A stretch of 11,357 nt of DNA from Helicobacteraceae bacterium (lineage in GTDB: Bacteria > Campylobacterota > Campylobacteria > Campylobacterales > Sulfurimonadaceae): contig CANMHZ010000023.1 in NCBI GenBank assembly GCA_947497635.1, positions 1 to 11,357 on the forward strand. Direction: 5' to 3'. Of the stretch, positions 1 to 6,460 are shown piece after piece; the first letter of the stretch is position 1; every line of letters begins with the position of its first letter. Under the pieces are notes generated by a model. That model was not told the origin of the DNA. It searched no databases and saw nothing but the letters and a program-made list of their open reading frames with translations. The translations under genes were made by a program, and so were the position numbers.

Positions 1-6
1 GAATCT

Positions 7-36
7 ATTATACTTTTAATCACTTTCTTGAAGTAA
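7..36 (-). promoter_or_regulatory. possible minus-strand promoter at the left edge
   Basis: Reading the minus strand, TTACTT (31-36) and a perfect TATAAT (7-12) are separated by 18 bases. The site lies downstream of exbD and points out of the window, so it could serve a gene to the left. The region is AT-rich and the -35 is weak, so chance is a real alternative. Confidence 0.22.
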
Positions 37-75
37 TGCAAGTAAAAAATGTATTAATCCAATTTTTAGAGGTAT

Positions 76-459
76 CTACTTTTTATCCGTCACAATATAA
101 AGTTGCTCATGATTGAGACGCTTCAAAACATCCATAACCCCGACAAAATTTTGAAATGCTGCCTCTTTGTCGCTGTAGAGAACGACGCTCATCTCTTTGC
201 CACCCTCAACAACTTTTTGTTCAAATTGCTCTAATGTTACGTTCGTTTTTTCATCAATCCACAATGTGCCGTCTTTTTTGATCGTTAGCTTGAGTTCTTG
301 TGGCTTATGTTCTGCCGCTGATCCTTTGGCATCAGGGAGATCAACGGGGATAACTCCTGTCTTAATAAACGTTGCGGTGGTTAACACCATCACGAGTAAG
401 ACAAGCATAATATCAATGAAAGGGATAACGTTAATCGTATCCATTCGTTTCATTTTCAT
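76..459 (-). CDS. exbD: ExbD/TolR-family biopolymer transport protein
   Basis: This is the ExbD subunit of the inner-membrane ExbB-ExbD motor, which uses the proton motive force to energise TonB (or, in the Tol branch, TolA). The 127-residue protein has a very short cytoplasmic N-terminus, a single membrane helix at about residues 11-32 and a periplasmic domain from about 38 to the end. The family-critical membrane aspartate is visible as D16 in NVIPFIDIMLVLL, followed by the usual VDLP segment near residue 39. The ATG at 459 is preceded by AAGGAT at good spacing, inside the end of exbB; the two genes are 3 bases apart, so they are cotranscribed and probably translationally coupled. It is slightly shorter than E. 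coli ExbD (141 residues). ExbD versus TolR cannot be settled from sequence alone; absence of tolA/tolB nearby and the pairing with a short ExbB favour ExbD. No tonB start is visible in the 75 bases after the stop. Confidence 0.9.
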   Translation of the reverse strand: MKMKRMDTINVIPFIDIMLVLLVMVLTTATFIKTGVIPVDLPDAKGSAAEHKPQELKLTIKKDGTLWIDEKTNVTLEQFEQKVVEGGKEMSVVLYSDKEAAFQNFVGVMDVLKRLNHEQLYIVTDKK

Positions 460-462
460 AGG

Positions 463-915
463 TTATCCTTGTTTTTTGTGAGAACGTATTTCCCACATCG
501 TCAAAAGGCGTTCCATTTTACGAAGCAAAATATTGTAAAAGACGATAGCAGGGATAGCAACGACAAGCCCCATCGCAGTAGCTTTTAACGCCAATGCCAG
601 TCCAGTCATAATGTTCTTAGGATCAACCGCTCCTACATCTCCAAGGGAGTAAAAAGTGATCATAATTCCCAGAACCGTTCCAAGAAGTCCTACATAAGGC
701 GCATTTGAACCAATCGTGGCAATTGTTGAAACATTGTTACCCAAATCGAGTTCAAGCTCCTCTTTGGATTCATATTCTTCAATACGAATCGAACCATAAC
801 TCATAAGGCGTTCTACAAAGAGGGTCAATGATGCAACACTCATTAGTATCAAAATACCGATAATCCCATAATCAACACCTAAGTGAGCCCATTCAAGCAT
901 ACTGCTATTTTCCAT
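463..915 (-). CDS. exbB: ExbB/TolQ-family proton channel protein
   Basis: This is the ExbB subunit of the proton-conducting ExbB-ExbD complex in the inner membrane. The 150-residue protein is of the compact ExbB type (E. coli ExbB has 244). Three membrane helices are apparent: about 15-34, 66-90 and 102-130. Helix 2 carries the conserved MotA/TolQ/ExbB block around APYVGLLGTVLGIM (72-85), with T80 in the position expected for the channel-lining threonine; helix 3 carries ALKATAMGLVVAIPA (109-123), including a second conserved threonine, T113. The cytoplasmic loop between helices 1 and 2 is short and acidic (residues 46-57), and the C-terminal tail is basic. The ATG at 915 has AAAGGAAA upstream with about 7 bases of spacing. 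The gene is first in an exbB-exbD unit, with a candidate -10 box upstream at 959-964. No Fur-like box was recognised, so iron regulation is not supported by what can be seen. Confidence 0.92.
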   Translation of the reverse strand: MENSSMLEWAHLGVDYGIIGILILMSVASLTLFVERLMSYGSIRIEEYESKEELELDLGNNVSTIATIGSNAPYVGLLGTVLGIMITFYSLGDVGAVDPKNIMTGLALALKATAMGLVVAIPAIVFYNILLRKMERLLTMWEIRSHKKQG

Positions 916-958
916 TTTTCTTTTCCTTTAAAAGTGGTGAAACGATTTTAATTTTATT

Positions 959-964
959 ATTATA
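959..964 (-). promoter_or_regulatory. candidate -10 box for exbB-exbD
   Basis: On the minus strand a perfect TATAAT lies 44 bases upstream of the exbB start, within an AT-rich tract. No -35 hexamer stands out at 16-18 bases. Promoters in Campylobacterota commonly lack a conserved -35, so this is plausible but unproven. Confidence 0.4.
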
Positions 965-976
965 CTTACTTAGAGT

Positions 977-1001
977 GACAATCGATAGTCATCGTACTAT
1001 C
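977..1001 (-). other. overlapping dyads between the chemoreceptor stop and the exbB promoter
   Basis: Two dyads overlap here. GATAGT (984-989) and ACTATC (996-1001) form a 6-bp perfect inverted repeat with a 6-base loop that reaches into the chemoreceptor stop codon (1000-1002). GACAATCGATAGTC (977-990) is a near-palindrome centred on ATCGAT. Downstream on the minus strand there is no T-run, so it is not a typical intrinsic terminator. It could be an mRNA 3' hairpin or an operator just upstream of the exbB -10 box; chance is also possible. Confidence 0.25.
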
Positions 1002-2934
1002 AAATCCGTTTTACTCCATAAAAGAAGGCACCTTTAATGATCTCATCACTAATATAAACGACTTGAAAAGAGATCTCTTTTATTCCATCTAAAGCAGTAT
1101 CAAGAATTATTTTTCCTCTGCTATTGTGTAACAAATGCTCTGTACTCTCACCTGTAATATAAAAAGAAATTCCACTAGAAGAATTATCAAATAAATAGGC
1201 ATCAAGTTCTTTTTTTGCCAGGTTAATACGCCCATGAATAGGTGGTGTGATGATAGTTCTAGGTGCAGTTCGATTATTTTTAAGGAGAACTTCGAAACCA
1301 TCAGCCAGTGTTTTAAGTTCTCCTCCCCGATTGACTAACTCACTCATAATCGCTTTAGAACGATCTGCATTATCGACTAAAATACTACTAGCATCTCGTA
1401 CGTTGGTTAGTCCTTTACTCGCATCTATTAGAGCTACCGTCTCCTGTGCAAAATCATTTTTAAAATGGTTCAATACATCGGTGATTACATCAATACCGTT
1501 ATGTATTTCTTGAAATTGACCATGAAGTGTTTCAGAACTTTTATTTAAGACGGTTATAACACCTTTTGCATCTGCGGCATTTCTGGTTACCAAATTAACG
1601 TGTTCATGAATTTTGGTTAAAGACGCTGTAATCGTACGAGCATTATCTAAGGAAATTTCAGCAAGCTCACGAATTTTATCCGCCACGACGGCAAACCCTC
1701 GACCATGTTCTCCTGCTCTGGCAGCTTCGATTGCAGCATTGAGGGCTATGAGATTTGTTTCGTCCGCAATATCGGTAATGATTTCCATTGTTGAAGAGAT
1801 ATGATTAGAAAATTTACGCAGTTCTTGAATTGCGAGGATGGTAGTGTCCATAGCTTTTGCTGCTTTGCTACTTTCTTCCATATTGGACTGAACCACATTC
1901 TGACCCGTGCTAATCTGTTTTAAGGATTGGGAAGAACTCTCAAATAGCTCCTCAAGTTTTTGTCCTACAGCATCATTAAGACGTAATACGTTGTTAATAT
2001 GTTCTTGTGAATGTCCCAAAGCAATATTTTGTATGTTTACATAATTGTTTATTTGATCGATTTGGACGTATCCGTAACTTGCTTCAAATGCAATTTGCTT
2101 GCTTTCAGTGACAACATTGGTGATAACGGGTCTAAGAGTGTTAACCATACTGTCCAAGTGGCGGAACAGGCGATCAATCTCATTTTGGGTACTTCCATGT
2201 TGAATCGGTTCACCTTCTAACAAATCGTCAATGATAAATTTCCCTTTTTCAACCCGAAAAATGACTTGCAATACTTTATTAATCCGTGTAGCAACATAGC
2301 GGTTAAACAAGAAATGGGTTAGTGCTAGAATAATGATGATATTAATAAGTGCCGTGGTGAATGTAATCCAAAAATTTTCCAAAAGAGCAGTATTAAAATC
2401 AGAAGTATCAATACGTACATCTTCGATTGCAACAACATTGTTCGCTTGCCACGTTGGATGACATTGTATGCAGCGCGTTTCACTTAGAATAGGGCGTGAA
2501 AGTATAAAATACTCTTTTTCCTCATCTATAATAAAATTTTCACTCTCTTTTAGTGCACGGTTTGCTTGAAATTCTTTGATTGTAGCACTTTCATATTCTT
2601 TAGCTTGGTTCGTGGGAACGACAGGATGATTAGATGCTTCTTTAAAAAAAACTTTCCCATCGGATATTTTTGTAAACTTTGCAAAAACTTCATTTTGGAT
2701 GATTTGAGGAGTTTCTGGTGATTCACCGCTAAAAAATTTCTCATTACGTGACTCAAGTAAAACATCCGCAAAATCAAGAATAGAGGATGCCTTAGATTTT
2801 AAATTATGAAGTAAAGCATTTTTTTGAGATTGGTAACTGTAAAAACTAAAGAATAGCGATATCGCAATAAAAGCACCCGCAAACATAACTGAAAACATCG
2901 TCGCTAATTTCATTTTCTTAGGGTCAAAATTCAT
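1000..2934 (-). CDS. methyl-accepting chemotaxis protein with periplasmic c-heme motif and C-terminal PilZ-like domain
   Basis: This is a membrane chemoreceptor expected to signal to CheA/CheW. In its 644 residues: TM1 at about 13-31; a periplasmic domain at about 32-187 with CIQCH (C155, C158, H159), the covalent c-type heme motif, at its C-terminal end, as in DUF3365/Tll0287-like sensors; TM2 at about 188-210; a HAMP-like linker at about 211-263; and the MCP signalling coiled coil at about 270-550. The conserved hairpin tip (about 389-425) contains NAAIEAARAGEHGRGFAVVA. Residues 555-559 (RTAPR) and 583-588 (DNSSSG) match the two PilZ c-di-GMP motifs, RxxxR and [D/N]xSxxG, in an approximately 90-residue tail. 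The ATG at 2934 has AGAGGA upstream. The gene is monocistronic, or cotranscribed with exbB-exbD 84 bases downstream. I infer a redox/oxygen or small-ligand taxis receptor tuned by c-di-GMP. MCP identity is certain, the heme motif is clear and the PilZ call is good but motif-based. Confidence 0.93.
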   Translation of the reverse strand: MNFDPKKMKLATMFSVMFAGAFIAISLFFSFYSYQSQKNALLHNLKSKASSILDFADVLLESRNEKFFSGESPETPQIIQNEVFAKFTKISDGKVFFKEASNHPVVPTNQAKEYESATIKEFQANRALKESENFIIDEEKEYFILSRPILSETRCIQCHPTWQANNVVAIEDVRIDTSDFNTALLENFWITFTTALINIIIILALTHFLFNRYVATRINKVLQVIFRVEKGKFIIDDLLEGEPIQHGSTQNEIDRLFRHLDSMVNTLRPVITNVVTESKQIAFEASYGYVQIDQINNYVNIQNIALGHSQEHINNVLRLNDAVGQKLEELFESSSQSLKQISTGQNVVQSNMEESSKAAKAMDTTILAIQELRKFSNHISSTMEIITDIADETNLIALNAAIEAARAGEHGRGFAVVADKIRELAEISLDNARTITASLTKIHEHVNLVTRNAADAKGVITVLNKSSETLHGQFQEIHNGIDVITDVLNHFKNDFAQETVALIDASKGLTNVRDASSILVDNADRSKAIMSELVNRGGELKTLADGFEVLLKNNRTAPRTIITPPIHGRINLAKKELDAYLFDNSSSGISFYITGESTEHLLHNSRGKIILDTALDGIKEISFQVVYISDEIIKGAFFYGVKRI

Positions 2935-2959
2935 ATTTCCTCTAACTTTGTGTACGTAT

Positions 2960-2965
2960 TTTATA
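2960..2965 (-). promoter_or_regulatory. possible -10 box for the chemoreceptor gene
   Basis: On the minus strand TATAAA (within TATAAAAT, 2958-2965) lies 25 bases upstream of the ATG at 2934. No good -35 and no convincing FliA (sigma28) promoter at the usual spacing were found. The position where a -35 would sit, about 2983-2988, falls inside the dyad at 2974-3005. Confidence 0.28.
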
Positions 2966-2973
2966 GAATAGGC

Positions 2974-3005
2974 TTACCGTGTTGATTCTATCGAATATGC
3001 GGTAA
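2974..3005. promoter_or_regulatory. operator-like nested dyad in the divergent spacer
   Basis: TTACCG (2974-2979) and CGGTAA (3000-3005) form a perfect 6-bp inverted repeat. Inside it, ATTC (2985-2988) and GAAT (2993-2996) form a second one around TATC, with nearly the same centre (2989.5 versus 2990.5). It lies between the divergent starts of the chemoreceptor and gyrA and covers the expected -35 of the chemoreceptor promoter. No T-run follows on either strand, which argues for a protein-binding site over a terminator. The binding factor is unknown. Confidence 0.3.
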
Positions 3006-3064
3006 ATAGTGTATTAAAAAATTTAGGAAGATAAACTCTGTCAAAATATTAAGCCTCTCTTAGC

Positions 3065-3070
3065 TATAAT
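3065..3070 (+). promoter_or_regulatory. -10 box of the gyrA promoter
   Basis: A perfect TATAAT lies 34 bases before the gyrA ATG, giving an expected leader of about 25-28 bases with the GAGGG ribosome site (3096-3100) just before the start. The upstream region is AT-rich and has no consensus -35 hexamer, as is common in Campylobacterota. Confidence 0.5.
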
Positions 3071-3104
3071 AAACGACATAATCTTCACTAATTTCGAGGG
3101 CTCA

Positions 3105-5588
3105 ATGAACGATCTGCTAGATAACAGCGAAATCAACGACATCAATATAGAAGATACCCTCAAGAGCAGTTATCTTGACTACTCCATGAGCGTTATTATC
3201 GGACGGGCACTTCCTGACGTTCGAGACGGACTTAAACCCGTTCACCGTCGTATCTTATACGCAATGGACAAGCTCAGCCTTTCCGCAGGGGCTAAATACA
3301 AAAAATCAGCCCGTATCGTCGGAGATGTAATCGGTCAGTACCATCCGCATGGAGATACCTCTGTATACGATGCACTCGTCCGTATGGCACAGCCGTTTGC
3401 CATGCGTATGCCTCTCGTGGATGGTCAAGGAAACTTCGGTTCCGTCGATGGAGACAATGCAGCAGCTATGCGTTATACGGAAGCACGTATGACCCGTTAT
3501 GCAGGAGAGCTACTCAAAGATCTTGAAAAAGATACTGTTGATATGATTGAGAACTACGATGGCACAACTTATGAGCCTGTCGTTCTTCCTACACGCGTTC
3601 CCAATCTTTTAATTAATGGTTCAAGCGGTATCGCGGTTGGTATGGCGACCAATATCCCTCCCCATAATCCCAAAGAAGTTTTAAGTGCCCTTGTTCATCT
3701 GATGGACAACCCCAATGCTTCACTCATCGAGATTATGCAGTTTATTAAAGCTCCTGATTTTCCTACGGGTGGAACCATTTACGGTAAAAAAGGAATTTTG
3801 GACGCATACGAAACAGGACGCGGACGTATCCGTGTTCGTGCTAAAACCCATATTGAGAAAAAAGCGAATAGAGATGTTATCGTTATTGATGAACTTCCTT
3901 ACCAAGTTAACAAAGCACGTTTGATCGAGACGATTGCTGATTTGGTGAAAGATAAATTTCTTGAGGGGATTAGCGAGATTCGTGACGAATCGGATCGTGA
4001 AGGTATCCGTGTCGTAATCGAACTCAAACGCGATGCGATGAGTGAAATCGTCCTCAATAACCTCTACAAATCGACCAATATGGAGACAACGTTCGGGATC
4101 ATTATGCTTTCGGTGTTTAACCAAGAGCCACGTATTTTCTCTCTTCTTGAGATGTTGGGTCATTTCATCAATCACCGTAAAACGGTTATTATCCGTCGTA
4201 CTATTTTTGATCTCGAAAAAGCGAAAGCACGTGCCCATATCTTGGAAGGGTTGAAAAAAGCACTCGATCATATCGAAGCGATTATCAAGCTCATTCGTGC
4301 GAGTGCAAACGGTGAAGCAGCCAAAGAAGGACTTATCTCCGAATTTGGATTCTCCCCTATCCAAGCCCAAGCGATTCTCGATATGCGTCTTCAACGTCTT
4401 ACAGGACTAGAGCGTGATAAAATTGAGAATGAACTTCGAGAAATTTTGGCACACGTTGAATATTTAGAATCCATACTCCGCAGTGAAGAGGTTCTGAAAG
4501 GGATTATTAAAGGTGAGTTTATCGAACTTGTTGAGCAATTCGATATTGATCGTGTCACTGACATTGAAGACAACTACGATGATATTAATATCGAAGATTT
4601 GATCCCGAATGAACCAATGGTAGTTACTATCAGTCACCGTGGTTATATCAAACGTGTTCCTCTTGTTGCCTATGAAAAACAACGTCGTGGTGGTAAGGGC
4701 AAAATTGCTGTTACGACGTACGATGATGACTTTATTGAAAAGTTCTTTACGTGTAATACCCATGATACCCTCATGTTCGTTACCGATCGTGGACAGCTTC
4801 ACTGGCTCAAAGTATACAAAATTCCTGAGGGGTCACGTACTGCTAAGGGTAAAGCAGTTGTCAACCTTATCAACCTTGAAGCCGATGAAAAGATTCGTTC
4901 TATTATCCCAACGAGTGATTTTGATCAGAATAAATCTCTCGTTTTCTTTACCCAAAATGGGATTGTCAAACGTACTGCTCTCAATGAATTTTCTAATGTC
5001 CGTAGCAACGGGGTGAGAGCTATCGTTCTGGATGATGATGATGCCCTTATCACCGCGTATATTGCAACAGAAGAGACGAAATATCTCTTTATTGTTACTA
5101 AGTTCGCACAGTGTATTAAATTTGAAATCGAAAAAACCCGTGACCAAGGACGAAGTACTCGCGGTGTTCGTGGTATCAAGTTTAAAATCGAAGGAGACGT
5201 TGTTGTTGACGCCAATATCATCAAAAATGACGAGCAAGAGATTCTTATGGTGAGCGAAAAAGGGATTGGTAAACGTACGACTGCAGAAGAGTACCGCCTT
5301 ACTAACCGCGCAGGTTCTGGTGTTATCGCGATGAAACTCAATAGTAAAACGGGTACCACCGTGGTGGGTTGTCTGATGGTTGATGAGACGATGGATATGA
5401 TGGCACTCACGAAAGCGGGCAAAATGATCCGTGTTGATATGCAAACCATTGCCAAATCGGGTCGTAATACAAGTGGTGTTTATATTATCAAAGGAGATGA
5501 TGTAAAAAGTATCTCCCGTTGTCCGAAAAAAGAAGAGGATGAAGAGGATGAAGCGCAAGAGAGTGACGTAATACTGGATTTGGAATAG
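3105..5588 (+). CDS. gyrA: DNA gyrase subunit A
   Basis: This is the breakage-reunion subunit of DNA gyrase, which introduces negative supercoils with GyrB. The 827-residue protein is full length for the family. Seen in order: the winged-helix/tower domain with catalytic tyrosine Y124 in AAMRYTEARMT, the QRDR at about 69-110, a coiled coil at about 370-480 with the C-gate, and the C-terminal beta-pinwheel from about 500. The GyrA box QRRGGKG is intact at 526-532 and distinguishes it from ParC. At the quinolone-contact positions it has T85 (E. coli S83 equivalent) and D89 (E. coli D87 equivalent); threonine at the first position is also the wild-type state in C. jejuni (T86). The tail is strongly acidic (about 806-827). 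The ATG at 3105 follows GAGGG at 3096-3100. It is transcribed divergently from the chemoreceptor and followed by flgP after 51 bases, as in C. jejuni. Confidence 0.98.
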   Translation: MNDLLDNSEINDINIEDTLKSSYLDYSMSVIIGRALPDVRDGLKPVHRRILYAMDKLSLSAGAKYKKSARIVGDVIGQYHPHGDTSVYDALVRMAQPFAMRMPLVDGQGNFGSVDGDNAAAMRYTEARMTRYAGELLKDLEKDTVDMIENYDGTTYEPVVLPTRVPNLLINGSSGIAVGMATNIPPHNPKEVLSALVHLMDNPNASLIEIMQFIKAPDFPTGGTIYGKKGILDAYETGRGRIRVRAKTHIEKKANRDVIVIDELPYQVNKARLIETIADLVKDKFLEGISEIRDESDREGIRVVIELKRDAMSEIVLNNLYKSTNMETTFGIIMLSVFNQEPRIFSLLEMLGHFINHRKTVIIRRTIFDLEKAKARAHILEGLKKALDHIEAIIKLIRASANGEAAKEGLISEFGFSPIQAQAILDMRLQRLTGLERDKIENELREILAHVEYLESILRSEEVLKGIIKGEFIELVEQFDIDRVTDIEDNYDDINIEDLIPNEPMVVTISHRGYIKRVPLVAYEKQRRGGKGKIAVTTYDDDFIEKFFTCNTHDTLMFVTDRGQLHWLKVYKIPEGSRTAKGKAVVNLINLEADEKIRSIIPTSDFDQNKSLVFFTQNGIVKRTALNEFSNVRSNGVRAIVLDDDDALITAYIATEETKYLFIVTKFAQCIKFEIEKTRDQGRSTRGVRGIKFKIEGDVVVDANIIKNDEQEILMVSEKGIGKRTTAEEYRLTNRAGSGVIAMKLNSKTGTTVVGCLMVDETMDMMALTKAGKMIRVDMQTIAKSGRNTSGVYIIKGDDVKSISRCPKKEEDEEDEAQESDVILDLE

Positions 5589-5615
5589 TATTTGCTTGAG
5601 TTAGCTACTATTCTA
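5581..5615 (+). other. AU-rich stem-loop spanning the gyrA stop codon
   Basis: GAATAGTA (5583-5590) and TACTATTC (5606-5613) form a perfect 8-bp inverted repeat, extendable by a G-U and a T-A pair to 5581/5615, with a 15-base loop. The gyrA TAG lies in the left arm. There is no following T-run and the stem is AU-rich, so it is unlikely to stop transcription strongly. It may be a processing or stability element between gyrA and flgP, or chance. Confidence 0.35.
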
Positions 5616-5622
5616 TCCTACT

Positions 5623-5642
5623 AAAGGAAATATGTTTTAATG
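5623..5642 (+). promoter_or_regulatory. ribosome site and two-codon mini-ORF overlapping the flgP start
   Basis: AAAGGAA (5623-5629) is followed by ATG TTT TAA (5632-5640), a complete two-codon reading frame whose stop overlaps the flgP ATG (5640-5642) as TAATG. AGGA lies only 3 bases from the first ATG and 11 from the second, so neither spacing is ideal. This arrangement could act through stop-start reinitiation, or the first ATG may simply be unused. Confidence 0.35.
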
Positions 5643-6086
5643 AAATATTCTTTATTTTTAGCTTTTATACTAAGTGTATCTTCTTTGTATGCTGGGGTTT
5701 TATCCTCAGATACTCCTACTGTTCGTTGTGTTTACAGTGGAACAGATGGCAATTGTGTTCAGCCTTCCTTGAGTGCATCTCAAAAACTAATAGTTGTCAC
5801 TGTATTCGGGCAAGGGGTTGCTCCAACCGTAACGGCTTCTCCCGCTCAAGCGTATGCTCTTGCAAAACGGGCTGCTCTTGCTGATGGATACCGACAGATT
5901 GCCGAACGAATTATGGGCGTTCATGTTGAAGGTCAAGATACTGTTAAGAATATGATGCTACAACGCTCCACCATTAGTACATCAGTTGATGCTATGGTGC
6001 GTGGTGCAAACGTGTTGGACACAACTTTTAAAGACGGTTTGTGCGAAGTAGAACTCGAAATTGTCCTCTCTTACTCACAGTTTTAA
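5640..6086 (+). CDS. flgP: FlgP-like exported LPP20-family protein
   Basis: This is a probable FlgP homologue. In C. jejuni FlgP is needed for motility and forms the basal disk around the flagellar motor. The 148-residue protein begins with a clear signal peptide (hydrophobic about 4-17, cleavage probably after SLYA at 18). The LPP20-type domain spans about 48-146, with a VTVFGQGVAP strand (53-62), an Ala-rich helix SPAQAYALAKRAALADGYRQ (67-86) and a final strand with CEVELEIVL (135-143). The residue after the cleavage site is glycine and no lipobox cysteine is present, so it should be a soluble exported protein and not a lipoprotein as annotated for FlgP elsewhere. C30 and C39 could form a disulfide. 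Its place between gyrA and flgR matches C. jejuni and supports the name. The end of the gene overlaps the next one by 46 bases. Family assignment is good; the exact flagellar role is inferred. Confidence 0.8.
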   Translation: MKYSLFLAFILSVSSLYAGVLSSDTPTVRCVYSGTDGNCVQPSLSASQKLIVVTVFGQGVAPTVTASPAQAYALAKRAALADGYRQIAERIMGVHVEGQDTVKNMMLQRSTISTSVDAMVRGANVLDTTFKDGLCEVELEIVLSYSQF

Positions 6087-6448
6087 TCCTTTTTAGTGCA
6101 TCTGCGCTAGTTGGGGACGATTATTATATTGGTTACCGATTCTCATCCAAAAATGCTCAAGCTTTTCACGAAACACTCTCCGTTTCCAAATCTATGACCC
6201 CTTGCACTGGTATCAAAACAAATAATTTCGAATTTTTCTCCCGTCAGCCATCTGAGTCACTTGAAACGACGCTACATCACCATGAAGAAGAATTTTTCAC
6301 CTTTGCATCCCAGCAAGCGGTTAATATTCAAAGCCATCAAAATGTAGATACAAAAATGCAAAATTCAACTGATACTCTTACTCTTCCTACCCACTGTTAT
6401 GCAGTCGAGTTTAATGATGAGAATGCTAAAATCACTTTATTAAAATAA
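6041..6448 (+). CDS. flgQ: small exported protein in the FlgQ position
   Basis: This 135-residue protein is assigned mainly by context: it lies between flgP and flgR, where C. jejuni has flgQ, a gene required for motility and for FlgP stability. The only usable start in frame before the hydrophobic stretch is GTG at 6041, which gives a proper signal peptide: basic n-region RSRTR, hydrophobic about 9-24, cleavage around residues 22-25. The mature part is about 110 residues, has cysteines C55 and C119 that could pair, and a histidine/glutamate patch HHHEEE at 79-84; I recognise no catalytic motif. The first 46 bases, coding for most of the signal peptide, overlap the end of flgP in another frame, and no good ribosome site is seen, so translation is probably coupled to flgP. 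Stop TAA at 6446-6448; flgR follows after 12 bases. The gene looks real; the FlgQ name is moderately sure. Confidence 0.68.
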   Translation: MRSRTRNCPLLLTVLILFSASALVGDDYYIGYRFSSKNAQAFHETLSVSKSMTPCTGIKTNNFEFFSRQPSESLETTLHHHEEEFFTFASQQAVNIQSHQNVDTKMQNSTDTLTLPTHCYAVEFNDENAKITLLK

Positions 6449-6460
6449 GGGGGTTGGTTA

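Noticed and set aside
19..78. In-frame open stretch of 19 codons after the exbD TAG on the minus strand, partly hydrophobic
   Set aside because: It is short, AT-rich and lies after a normal stop; ExbD is already of usual length, so it is most likely chance rather than a suppressed stop or a tonB start.
2985..3030. FliA (sigma28) promoter for the chemoreceptor, from CGATAG and an upstream TAAA on the minus strand
   Set aside because: The spacing between the two elements is about 28 bases instead of about 15, so they do not form a sigma28 promoter.
3720..4394. Long antisense reading frame of 224 codons opposite gyrA
   Set aside because: It mirrors the codon pattern of gyrA, has no domain-like features or ribosome site, and gyrA in this region is unmistakable.
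4833..5558. Long antisense reading frame of 241 codons opposite the gyrA C-terminal domain
   Set aside because: It is a shadow of the gyrA pinwheel repeats; its composition is unlike a natural protein and no start signal is present.
6075..6092. Possible -1 programmed frameshift joining flgP to flgQ (flgQ is in the -1 frame and TTTTAA ends flgP)
   Set aside because: The bases before the stop, CAG TTT TAA, do not give a slippery X XXY YYZ heptamer, and a separate GTG start with a full signal peptide explains the second gene better.
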